Of a stretch of DNA of 64,000 nucleotides, positions 38,836-47,226 are shown one piece after another. Position 1 is the stretch's first letter; every line of letters starts with the position of its first letter. Source of the stretch: Daphnia pulex. Its lineage: Eukaryota > Arthropoda > Branchiopoda > Diplostraca > Daphniidae. The notes under the pieces were generated by a model. That model was not told the origin of the DNA, searched no databases, and worked only from the letters and a program-made list of their open reading frames with translations. Where the stretch lies: positions 6,944,001 through 7,008,000 of the forward strand of contig NC_060020.1 in NCBI RefSeq assembly GCF_021134715.1, written 5' to 3'. Both the position numbers and the translations under genes were made by a program.

Positions 38836-39309
38836 ACTTGAATTTTTTTTCTCTCTCTCTATTTACAAAGGCCTTCCGCCATTTCGAAACAAATCTCGCG
38901 CTCTTACGCTCTTGCATTTTTTGTTTGCTTAAAGGGAAATCTTTCTCTTTTTCTGAGAAGGCACAAAGCGCCCTCTGAGCACAAAATTGGGAATTAGAAA
39001 CCGCCGTCTTGCGGCAAAAACTCTTTAAATTCTCTTTCCTAAAAATTGTTATTATGCCGTTTGTGGGATTGTAAGGAGCTAGAAAATTACCCTAGCTCCA
39101 AAATCATTCAGTTTTTGCAGATATCTTCACATAAAGGAATTCAAAGAAAGTGGAAAAGACAGCAGAATTTAATTCGGCACCACGAATCTCCGAAGACCGA
39201 GCAGAACAACAAACAAAAAGGCTAATCAACTTAATCAAAACATTAATTTAAACTAATTATCTTCTTTTCGTACTCTCAGCAGCTCCTTAGGAGCCACCTC
39301 CAACTCACA

Positions 39310-41301
39310 ATGGCTCCAAATTACGCAAGAACTTTAATTAAAAAGCATATCACCCGTATCATTAACCTCGTCGAAACGTACAAATCAACAGAAATGACGT
39401 TGGAAGCGTTTATCGAAGTCGAAAAATTAGAAAAAAAGCTAGATGGATTCTACAAAACTTATGAGATATTCTCAAAAAGGGTCCAGGCTGAAATGTACAA
39501 AGAAGGCGAAGACCAAGAAGAGATCAATGCAGACATCGACACCATGTACCAAACAATGGACGATGTTATTGTCGCCAAAATTCACATCTTAAAGAAAAAA
39601 CGAAGAGAATGGTTAGACAAACTCGAAAAGGAAGCAGATGACGAAGAATGGGAGAAGGACAGAGAAAGAATGCTCCAAATTCTCCAACATCAGGCAGCAA
39701 CCCAGGCAGCAAACCAGGCAGCAACCCAAGCACAACTCAATCGGGACATAATCAGTCAGGTGATCGCAGCCATCTCAACAGCCTTTTCAGTGCCCGTCGC
39801 TCCAGGAGATGTCAACTTATCACCAACAGCTTCTCAGGAGCCAGCTTCTCAAACAAATCCAGTAATAGAGTCAATTCTCAAAACCCTCTCAACATCTCAA
39901 TTTGCAGCAGTATTAGTGCCAAACCCAACTCCACTAGAAGTGTCGTCGCTTACGACAACAAGCTGTAGTTTTCAAAACACCCCTTCATACCAGTCAAAAG
40001 AAAATATCCAGACGGAAGAAAAAGAGACTGGAACGGCCAGTCTCCCTCACCCACCGAAAAAAGGAGACTCACTCTCGGATTCTCCGGATGGGCCAGACGG
40101 ATATCCCGACAAAAAAAGGTTTGAAAGGAACGAAATAAAAGAAAATAATTCCTTTGTTTCAAAGTTAGAAAACTCAGCAAATCTGGAAGGAGCAGAAAAA
40201 ATCCCATCATCGAACGCGAAAAGTTGCTACAGCGACCAAAACGTCAAATCAGCCCAGTCAAAAGAAGTCCCGATGGAAAAGGAGCCTGGAACAGCCAGTC
40301 TCCAACAACGACCAAAAAAAGGGCTATCAATCTCAGATATTCCGGTCAAATCCAGTGGAAACAAAGACGAAAAAAGGTTTGAAGACGAGCTGAAAGCAAC
40401 TAACCTCAAATTTGCAAACTTAGATGGTGTAGATGCAGTGGAGTCCAAAAATCTCTTGAGCTCCTCTAGCAACGAAAAAACTGCTTGCACACTCATTATT
40501 CAAGAAGCTCCAGCTACTCCGGCAGAAGCTCCTCGTCCTCTCATTATTCTAGAAGCTCCAGCTACTCCGGCAGAAGCTCCTGGTACTCTCAATCTTCAAA
40601 AAGCTCCAGCCAATCCGGCAGAAGCTCCTCACTCTCTTAGTCATCAAGAAACTCCTACTTATCAAGCAGAAGTTCCTGACACATTCAATTGTCTAAAAAC
40701 TAAAGATTCAATTATTAGGATTCCGCCAGCCGGCTCCAAAGAAAAGGATATTCCTACCTTTCTTTTTTTCCCCTCGGGAAGGCCAGCTGCATCGCTGGAA
40801 ACACTTAACTCTTTTCCGAGTCAACTTAAACAAACCAACTTCTCTTCTTCTGGAAATTTATCATCGTCGCCAGAAATCCAGGAAGCTTCGAAAGAAAATC
40901 CTCAAGAAGCCGCTGCATTTGTCAATTCAACAAACGTAGAAAGCAACCAAGAAATCATTCCGAAGTTCAGATCGCCGTGCAGTCAAGCAGCAATTCTTCC
41001 GGAATTGGCCAATCAACAAAACTCAATGAAACGGAAGCGCTTGGAGCCAGTAAAACCAGCTCCTAAACGCATCTCAAGGTTACCAAGTATAGAAGAACAT
41101 CTCATCAACCAGTTGCTGTTCTCTTATTCGTTAACCCAGGTACCAAACAAAATCGTTTCACATCTACTAAAAAATATTCTTGTGTTAAAGGACATTGAAG
41201 AAGATTCCAACACACACCAATCGGTATGGGATCCTGGTGGCAAACTTCCAAAGAGTCAGCCAACTCTCAATCGGAATCAAATGGAATGGACAATTAACTG
41301 A
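39310..41301 (+). CDS. Gag-like protein of the LTR element (663 residues)
   Basis: Single-exon frame beginning MAPNYARTLIKKHITRI. The first 120 residues are highly charged and helical (coiled-coil-like LEAFIEVEKLEKKLDGFYKT, then KKKRREWLDKLEKEADDEEW), as in the N-terminal part of BEL/Pao Gag proteins. The middle is Gln/Asn- and Ser-rich. About residues 395-460 hold four degenerate repeats of roughly 20 residues (APATPAEAP and variants). No zinc knuckle and no protease motif are visible, and the C-terminus ends at NQMEWTIN. The family assignment is an inference from these features together with the LTRs. Confidence 0.75.
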   Translation: MAPNYARTLIKKHITRIINLVETYKSTEMTLEAFIEVEKLEKKLDGFYKTYEIFSKRVQAEMYKEGEDQEEINADIDTMYQTMDDVIVAKIHILKKKRREWLDKLEKEADDEEWEKDRERMLQILQHQAATQAANQAATQAQLNRDIISQVIAAISTAFSVPVAPGDVNLSPTASQEPASQTNPVIESILKTLSTSQFAAVLVPNPTPLEVSSLTTTSCSFQNTPSYQSKENIQTEEKETGTASLPHPPKKGDSLSDSPDGPDGYPDKKRFERNEIKENNSFVSKLENSANLEGAEKIPSSNAKSCYSDQNVKSAQSKEVPMEKEPGTASLQQRPKKGLSISDIPVKSSGNKDEKRFEDELKATNLKFANLDGVDAVESKNLLSSSSNEKTACTLIIQEAPATPAEAPRPLIILEAPATPAEAPGTLNLQKAPANPAEAPHSLSHQETPTYQAEVPDTFNCLKTKDSIIRIPPAGSKEKDIPTFLFFPSGRPAASLETLNSFPSQLKQTNFSSSGNLSSSPEIQEASKENPQEAAAFVNSTNVESNQEIIPKFRSPCSQAAILPELANQQNSMKRKRLEPVKPAPKRISRLPSIEEHLINQLLFSYSLTQVPNKIVSHLLKNILVLKDIEEDSNTHQSVWDPGGKLPKSQPTLNRNQMEWTIN

Positions 41302-41436
41302 ATCCGTAGCCAGTCAACGAAACAGCTCCTCTTAATCCAGGCCATCCATCTTCAACCGCATTTTCAGATCTCCAATCCAACGGATATCAAGTCGATCAGG
41401 ATGTCGAGCCAATTGAACGGGCTCTACTGGGGAGTG

Positions 41437-41723
41437 TGTTGGGAATTTATTGCATCCCAACAGTGATCGACATTATTGCTATTGTTAATTCTGTGTAATT
41501 TGTAGGGACCTCAACAGAGGGCCCCAATTTTACCCTCTCTTCCCATTCAATCTATTGTTCCCTACCCTACTCAACCCTAAACCAACTATTGAAATACCAA
41601 AATGCTGTATTATACGGCAGTGTGAAATATAAGGACGAACTAGCAACAACAAAGGTGTCATCTCTTATCTCAATCTTGGAAGTTGAACGGTCGACACCGC
41701 CAACAAGAGTTCCATTTCCAACA
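41437..41723 (+). repeat. 3' LTR
   Basis: 287 bp, same sequence as the 5' LTR by eye. It is preceded by a short purine-rich tract (CTGGGGAGTG) that may serve as the polypurine tract, and followed by the ATACC target duplication. Confidence 0.93.
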
Positions 41724-41840
41724 ATACCTTTTGTTTTATGTTCAGGTAAAACTAAATATTTTAATAATAAAAACACAAGTGATCCGATTGATAGACCATC
41801 TTTGTACAATATTTCAGATAAACCAATCTGGAGCTAATGT

Positions 41841-42734
41841 GAAGTAGTCCCTGAACAAAGTGTTATGAGCCAGTTGAAAATTCATTTATTGCTTGCACAT
41901 TTCTTTATATTAGTTGTTTTGCTATGATTTTTCCACCTTGCTTTAAATTATCTGATCAAGTGGTGTAATAAATTGTATTAAAACATTCATTTAATCACAC
42001 GAGGACACTTTTTTTTTAATGGATAACTTAGCAAAAATACTTCTTCAATCCAGTACAACAGTTGTTTATATGGCTATTGATTGCAAAGGTTTAACGGGTG
42101 TGGGACTGTGGGTATGCCACAAAATGATGTAGCAGAAATGGGTTGCTGGTCGTGACGTTTCTCTCGATGGAAATTAAAAGGTATTTTTTGTTGATATCCA
42201 AGTGTTATCGAATTTAAAATGTTGGTTAGCATTATGAACTGAGCGGAAAATGATAAAAGACTATGCCGTCTAGCGTAAAAGAAAGAAACGTTTGACAGTA
42301 ACATGGTAAGAATGAAAACAAAACAATATCCGCTCGTTAACACTTGACACTCAATTGAAAGAACTAACAAAAAAAGGCAAGTAACTTTGATAATCACTTG
42401 GCTTAATATTCTCCCTTCCAAATTTGGGAAAATTGATGGACGAATCAGATTGATGAAAAGTTATTTTTTGAACGGAATCATTTTATTTAAACTGTGAGAG
42501 CGACTAAATACATTCAACATATATACTAGTCCATCCCCTCTTTTTAAAAAATTAAACACATAAAACCTTCAAAGAATTTCTTGGTTACCCATTTCTAGAT
42601 TATGAATGAACGGACGTTCAACACCAATTTGACGAGCACTAACTTAGTATTGATAGGCACTTCACGAAGTTTGTAAGTTGGTGAAACATTTTACACTTCA
42701 ATGAAACAGTTTCAGAGGTACATTTTCAGCCGGT
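41841..42734. other. Intergenic, probably including the 3' UTR of the HMG-like gene
   Basis: AT-rich. A minus-strand single-exon frame at 42074-42421 starts with ATG and is hydrophobic, but its composition fits AT-rich non-coding DNA and no family is recognised. Confidence 0.4.
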
Positions 42735-43319
42735 TTAGTCTTGTCCGAGGATATTTTGACCATCGTGGTCAGAGCAGGCGACACTTGTTTGATCTTCATC
42801 TGTACTAATCGATTCAAATTCACCGTCAGAACTTTCTTTAACTTTATCCGCCTGATCCTGAGCACGACGATTCTCCATAACTGTGCGATAAGATTTAAGT
42901 TCGGCTGCATTCAATGTCTAAATACAAAATTCGATTAGTTAAAAATCAACATATAAAAAAGTGGACACTTGAATTTACCCTGATGAATTTTTCAAATTCA
43001 TAAGCATAGTCTTGATGCTTCTTTTTATGTTCATCAATGCACTTCTTTTTTTGTTTCTTTGGCACCTTTCCCCAAAGAACATCAATTTCAGCAGGAGTAA
43101 GATTACCCAATTCGGAATGATGCGTCATAACGTAATAAGCAGCAGCACTCCTAGTAATGAAAAATAATTCAATGGTGCCGTCACTCTACAGTACAACAGA
43201 AGTTTTATTTACGCTGGTGGTTTAAGTGGTTCAGTCATCTTCTCTGCTTTGAACAACGATTGATGAGCCAACGATATATTCGCAGGGACATCAACATCTG
43301 GGTGTTCGAATTCTTCCAT
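42735..43319 (-). CDS. Small HMG-box-like nuclear protein (153 residues), 3 exons
   Basis: Exons from 5' to 3': 43213-43319, 42979-43150, 42735-42917; phases join from MEEFEHPDVD to the end ILGQD. Residues about 34-95 look like a divergent HMG box: PPASAAAYYVM, then LTPAEIDVLWGKVPKKQKKK and YAYEFEKFIR, with the Pro/Tyr start, central Trp and Lys-rich helix in the expected order. A C-terminal acidic Ser-rich tail follows (ESSDGEFESISTDEDQTS), as in many HMG proteins. An acceptor (TTCTGTAG) lies nine bases before the ATG, so at least one 5' UTR exon is upstream. I cannot name the orthologue. The role, probably in chromatin, is an inference. Confidence 0.7.
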
Positions 43320-44272
43320 CTCCTCCTACAGAAAATAATGTTCAATCCTGATTATTTTAGTTCTAGACGTATTTGGTTTTCTTTCGTTTGCCATTCTAAC
43401 ATATCTGAAATGTAAAAAAAAATCGTTGAGCCAACACTCATACTTGGATAACAGGGTGGCCGTTTTTAATGAGCGAAGTCGATCGATAAAGCAATTTTTT
43501 ATCATTCAAAAGCATTTGCATAATTTCAATGAAAAACTAAAGGGCTAAACTTAACTTTAAAGTCACTATTGGTACTACAAAACCATTACTGCGAATGTTA
43601 AAACATGCACGGTCATTGGCGAGAGACTCTCATACGAGGCCGAGAGATGAGAAGATGAGACATGAGAGTTGAGCCCGGAGACCCACCATGTTTACATTGA
43701 AACCTCGCTTGACGCTTCAGCCACTTATTCCAAAAATTCGAATGGCCATGCCACTTACAATATAACATCATAACATAGTTAATGATTTGAGAGGAAACAA
43801 AAGATTAGATTAGATTACCGAAATTGAAGAGCCAAATAACGTGTGACTGGCGTGAGACGTTAACTCTGACGAGAATGCACAGACAGGCACAGTGAATGTA
43901 GAAACTAAAAGTCTAAAAGCCTGAAAGGGACGCTATCTCCTCTCGAACTCGCTCCTCTTTTTTGTACGCTTGAAACAAGTATGACTTTACTGCCACCTAG
44001 CGGCCATACTGTAAATCATATGAATTTCAGGATTTAATGTGTTCATTTGAATTTGAATCGTAACGTTATAATTATGATATAATAAATTATAATTATAATC
44101 CGATCCCTTGCTGCGCGCGCGAGTTTCCCGATAGGAGTGGTCCAACAATTAGAAAATAGTTTTCCTCAAGTCTATATTTTGATTTTCCGATTTTCCCTTT
44201 ATCCTTTTTGGTAAAATTTATTGCACTCCGGAGCACTCTAGTGTCAAAAGAGGCTGTTGGTTTGTATTACAG
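43320..44272. other. Intergenic, no gene recognised
   Basis: Probably contains 5' UTR exons of the HMG-like gene near 43380-43450. A purine-rich GAGA stretch lies near 43620-43680. The missing first exons of the CIAO2A-like pseudogene were looked for here and not seen. Confidence 0.4.
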
Positions 44273-44636
44273 ATGAATCTGTTCAAGTACAACCATTTGA
44301 GGAAAATGGTTATTTGGCTAGAATAGATTTCAATCCTACAGTTCCCTATTGTTCACTTGCCAGCCTTATTGGCCTCTGGCTGAGGCAAGATTCAGAAAAA
44401 TGTGGTGGGAAGGATCAAATTGGACATAGTTATTGCAGAGGGTAAACACAGCACAGAAGAAGAGAGTAAGTCCTAATACCATATTTAAATGTTCAAAAAA
44501 GCTTTCATAAAATATTCTTTTACTTTATTCCCATCCAGTCAATAAACAAATCAACGATAAGGAAAGAGTCGCCGCCGCCTAAGAGAATCTTAACTTAAAA
44601 GAAATGTTCGATAGTTGCATAAGAGATGAAGAATAA
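44273..44636 (+). pseudogene. CIAO2A (FAM96A)-like pseudogene, intron retained
   Basis: CIAO2A is a cytosolic iron-sulfur assembly factor of the MIP18 family. Two exon remnants are seen: 44273-44465 and 44539-44636, with good splice sites (ACAG acceptor, GTAAGT donor, CCAG acceptor). They read ENGYLARIDFNPTVPYCSLASLIGL, then, after a frame change near 44415, LDIVIAEGKHSTEEE, then INKQINDKERVAAA, followed by an in-frame TAA (44580-44582) where the family has Met, and finally ENLNLKEMFDSC. The N-terminal exon is missing. Because the intron is kept, this is a decayed genomic duplicate and not a retrocopy. A functional parent gene should exist elsewhere. Confidence 0.8.
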
Positions 44637-45080
44637 GAATTTTTTTGAGAAGAAAAAAATAAAAGACAATAAATTTCCTCAGAGTATTTTGTATTCCATT
44701 CCATGAGATCAACTCACAAGTATGAAAGGCACTGCAAAGGCACTGCAGAGACAATTTCATCGCACATATACACTCTGGATTGATTTTAGTATAAGACTAG
44801 AACAATTACCAAAAAGCTCCCTGGTAAATTTATAAATAAAGCAAGTGTTATCTCTGGTAAGAAGAAAAGCATAACCAAAAGCGACAAGCAAGTTTGTTTC
44901 GTGAAAGACTTGTAAACTTAAAAAAAGATCAAAATTTCTCAAAAACGAGACAAGTTAAGTGAAAAACAAAAGGGAAGTGGGGCGGGAGGCAGTAAGTAAT
45001 TTCAGGCGAGTCGAGGAGAGAGGGACTTTTTAAACTTCGGACAGGACCGCAGGAGTGCTGGGAATAACATCCATAATCAC

Positions 45081-46312
45081 TTAGACAGGGTCGTTGTTGT
45101 TTTCCTCGGGCTCGAATCTTGGACGCAGGCTGCTGCTTCTCCAAGTCTGTGGCGGTGCAAAGGGAACGAGTGCGGGGTGCTCGACGGCCGCTACCGCGTC
45201 GGACGGGCTTGTCTGGCTGCGCAAGGTGTTGATTCAGCAGCTTGATGACTTCCTCCACGTCGGCTTCATTCTTGCCTTTGATGTTCTCTTTGATGACCTC
45301 GACCACACCGTCATCTTTCTTGTCCTGCAAAAGAAATTTCAATTATCCGGTTAAGAAGTGAAAATAAGAAAACAAACTCACCTTGAATGTTTCCGTAAGG
45401 CCTGCATAGGTGATGCCCGACTCGACGAGCATATGGCGGAGGAATCCAGCACGCCGGCGAGGCTTGATACCTTGACCAAACATGTCAGCGAATACAGGTC
45501 TCCATTGAGCCTCCTTAGTCAATTCTTCTTTGATCTTCTTGACTTGTTCGAGCAAATGATCGCAACTGATGAGGTTCTCCTTAAGTACCCTAGTGTTGAT
45601 GCGGCCGCCATGCACCTTGCGAAGGATCTTGTGAAGTGCTTGATTGAGCACGTTGAACAGCGCTCTCCAAAGGTGTGTCGACTCCAAGGTGATGATCAGC
45701 CAAAGCTTTAAGGACCATGCGATGTTCATCCTTCAAATCATGCACCTGTTTTCGATTGAAAGACAATTTTCTTGTCGGTGAAATTATCTTTTTGGAGCTA
45801 GATGAGCCACGATACGAACTCGTTGCAGGCGGCCACCTCGCTCTTGGACTTGAGCATTCTGTTGTTGCGGATCTCCTTGAGCATGCGGTAACGACCCGTG
45901 TCAACGATGCGAAGATTGTAGTTGTGAATTACATTCAGCGGTAGCTTGCCATACGGCATGACGTACTCGTTGAAATCGTGCCCTTCTGCTTTCTCTTCCT
46001 GTGCCACGTAGAATGATCCATTACGTACTCATTGAAATCGTGCCCTTCTGCTTTCTCTTCCTGTGCCACGTAGGATGATCCCAGGTTGACCATCTCGTCG
46101 ATGAGGCGTCGACCAGTAACGGTGGCTTCCCACATGACCACAGCAATGCTGTCATCGTGTTCAGGCATTGGCTGTGCTGGCTGAGTGGTGATCACAGCGG
46201 GGGGAGCATCAGATTCAACCTTGGCCTCTGTAGTTGGTGGCTGAATTACCACCTCTATGATGGTCTCCTTGGTGGAAGATGAGGTCTGTTGTTCTTCACT
46301 GTTGTTGGTCAT
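45081..46312 (-). pseudogene. Unrecognised gene, probably disrupted by tandem duplications
   Basis: I do not recognise the family. On the minus strand an exon starts MTNNSEEQQTSSST and continues through a Pro/Glu-rich part to MWEATVTGRRLIDEMVNLGS and EEKAEGHDFNEYVM. A 62-base direct duplication (45961-46022 and 46023-46084) then shifts the frame; skipping one unit lets it run on to PYGKLPLNVIHNYNLR, NNRMLKSKSEVAACNEF, splice (GTATCG...AACAG) to VHDLKDEHRMVLKALADHH, then another frame change to LFNVLNQALHKILRKVHGG, EELTKEAQWRPVFADMFGQG and ESGITYAGLTETFK, splice to DKKDDGVVEVIKENI. The protein would be helical, charged and about 300-330 residues. Two frame breaks plus a duplicated 5' exon suggest a pseudogene or a local assembly error; the coding parts look too well kept for old decay. 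Confidence 0.5.
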
Positions 46313-46810
46313 TTTTGTAATTTTATTCTGCAACACAAAACACTATCGATAATCAAACAGCATTCAACAACAGTGTAGTGGTTAAAAACAAAATGCGAGC
46401 AAAGAGAATACTTAGGCAGTCTTCAAGAACAGTTCCCCTTTTCTTTAACCAAAGTGGTATTGAAACGGTGGTTTCCCCACAGCAATGCTGTCATCGTGTT
46501 CAGGCATTGGCTGTGCTGGCTGAGTGGTGATCACAGCGGGGGGAGCATAGCATCAGATTCAACCTTGGCCTCTGTAGTTGGTGGCTGAATTACCACCTCT
46601 ATGATGGTCTCCTCGGTGGAAGATGAGGTCTGTTGTTCTTCACTGTTGTTGGTCATTCCTGTAATTTTATTCTGCAACACAAAACACTATCGATAATCAA
46701 ACAGCATTCAACAACAGACTTGTAGTGGTTAAAAAACAAATGCGAGCAAAGAGAATACTTAGGCAGTCTTCAAGAACAGTTCCCATTTTCTTTAACCAAT
46801 GTGGTATTGA
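46138..46810. repeat. Tandem duplication of the 5' exon, 339-bp period
   Basis: 46138-46476 is repeated as 46477 to about 46810. The copies differ by a few substitutions and a five-base insertion (TAGCA, near 46547-46551) in the right copy that breaks its frame. Each copy includes the start codon context (46310-46312 and 46654-46656) and the flanking intron sequence. Confidence 0.88.
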
Positions 46811-46935
46811 AATTAATTAATTACCTGAGGATTTGATGGCCGCTGGTTGATGGAAGAGAATACCATTACTTTCGAATGAAGACTGCAAATGGAAAACAGT
46901 AGACCGAGTTGATTGACTAGTAATAGGCTGTGGTG

Positions 46936-46943
46936 TTTATATA
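46936..46943 (-). promoter_or_regulatory. TATA box of the duplicated minus-strand gene
   Basis: TATATAAA on the minus strand, about 120 bases before a segment that contains ATGGTATTCTCT and ends CCTCAG before a GTAATT donor (about 46825). This fits a promoter and first exon for the gene at 45081-46312, upstream of both duplicated copies. Confidence 0.45.
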
Positions 46944-47198
46944 GCACGGCCTTATAGCAATGCGTCAGAACCATCTAACGGCAGTTTAATAAAACACGAA
47001 AACACAAATTCGAGTATATAATTATGATTTCGTCGCAATATAAAAATCTAAATGTGACGGCTCCATGTAAAACCTTGTCTTGCACAACATGATCATAATT
47101 TCCTAATTTTTTAACTCTAAGAAAAAAATCGTATAAGACATTAATGAAATAAACAACTTTCCTATCTCTCTGAGAGGAACAACGCCATCTGTTGGTGT

Positions 47199-47226
47199 GG
47201 GTTGGGTTGGGTTGGGTTGGGTTGGG
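47199..47226 (+). repeat. (GGGTT)n repeat with six G-triplets
   Basis: Six GGG runs each separated by TT. The pattern can form a G-quadruplex and resembles telomere-type repeats, though the arthropod telomere unit is TTAGG. A single short tract inside a chromosome. Confidence 0.85.

Larger units (their letters stand above)
37557..41723 (+). mobile_element. Non-autonomous LTR retrotransposon, BEL/Pao-like
   Basis: 4,167-bp element bounded by 287-bp direct LTRs that start TGTTGGGA and end TCCAACA. The host bases ATACC (37552-37556) are repeated after the right LTR (41724-41728), a 5-bp target-site duplication typical of BEL/Pao and Gypsy elements. It carries a primer-binding-like site, a long leader with internal repeats and one Gag-like frame. 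No protease, reverse transcriptase, RNase H or integrase is present; only 135 bases separate the gag stop from the 3' LTR. It must rely on proteins from a related full element. The LTR ends and the N-terminal Gag pattern favour BEL/Pao, by inference. Confidence 0.88.
36828..41840 (+). pseudogene. USP30-like deubiquitinase remnant, split by a retrotransposon
   Basis: Tentative. Three exon-like segments read toward the plus strand: 36828-36873 (KQWKDFTGSLISKG, after an ACAG acceptor), 37095-37159 (CSNCQLIQQHSEKL, similar to the second zinc-knuckle of USP30) and 37335-37556, which codes for an Arg/Ser-rich linker followed by EDVWLECDDEVIRV and ALTAYT. The last part resembles the end of a USP catalytic domain, where W-x-x-DD-V and an aromatic AY-LFY strand occur. 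The LTR element sits between the codons for TAYT and PFVL, and the frame continues after it (41724-41837) to a stop. The Cys-box (NLGNTCF) and the His-box (SGHF) are not found, so even without the insertion this would not be an active enzyme as read. Confidence 0.4.

Noticed and set aside
37557-41723. Autonomous retrotransposon or provirus
   Set aside because: No protease, reverse transcriptase, integrase or envelope frame fits between gag and the 3' LTR.
42074-42421. 115-codon hydrophobic minus-strand frame as a small membrane protein
   Set aside because: AT-rich composition, no family resemblance and location in a likely 3' UTR; hydrophobicity is expected from T-rich codons.
44273-44445. 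Functional CIAO2A gene
   Set aside because: The first exon is missing, one frame change and one in-frame stop interrupt conserved motifs.
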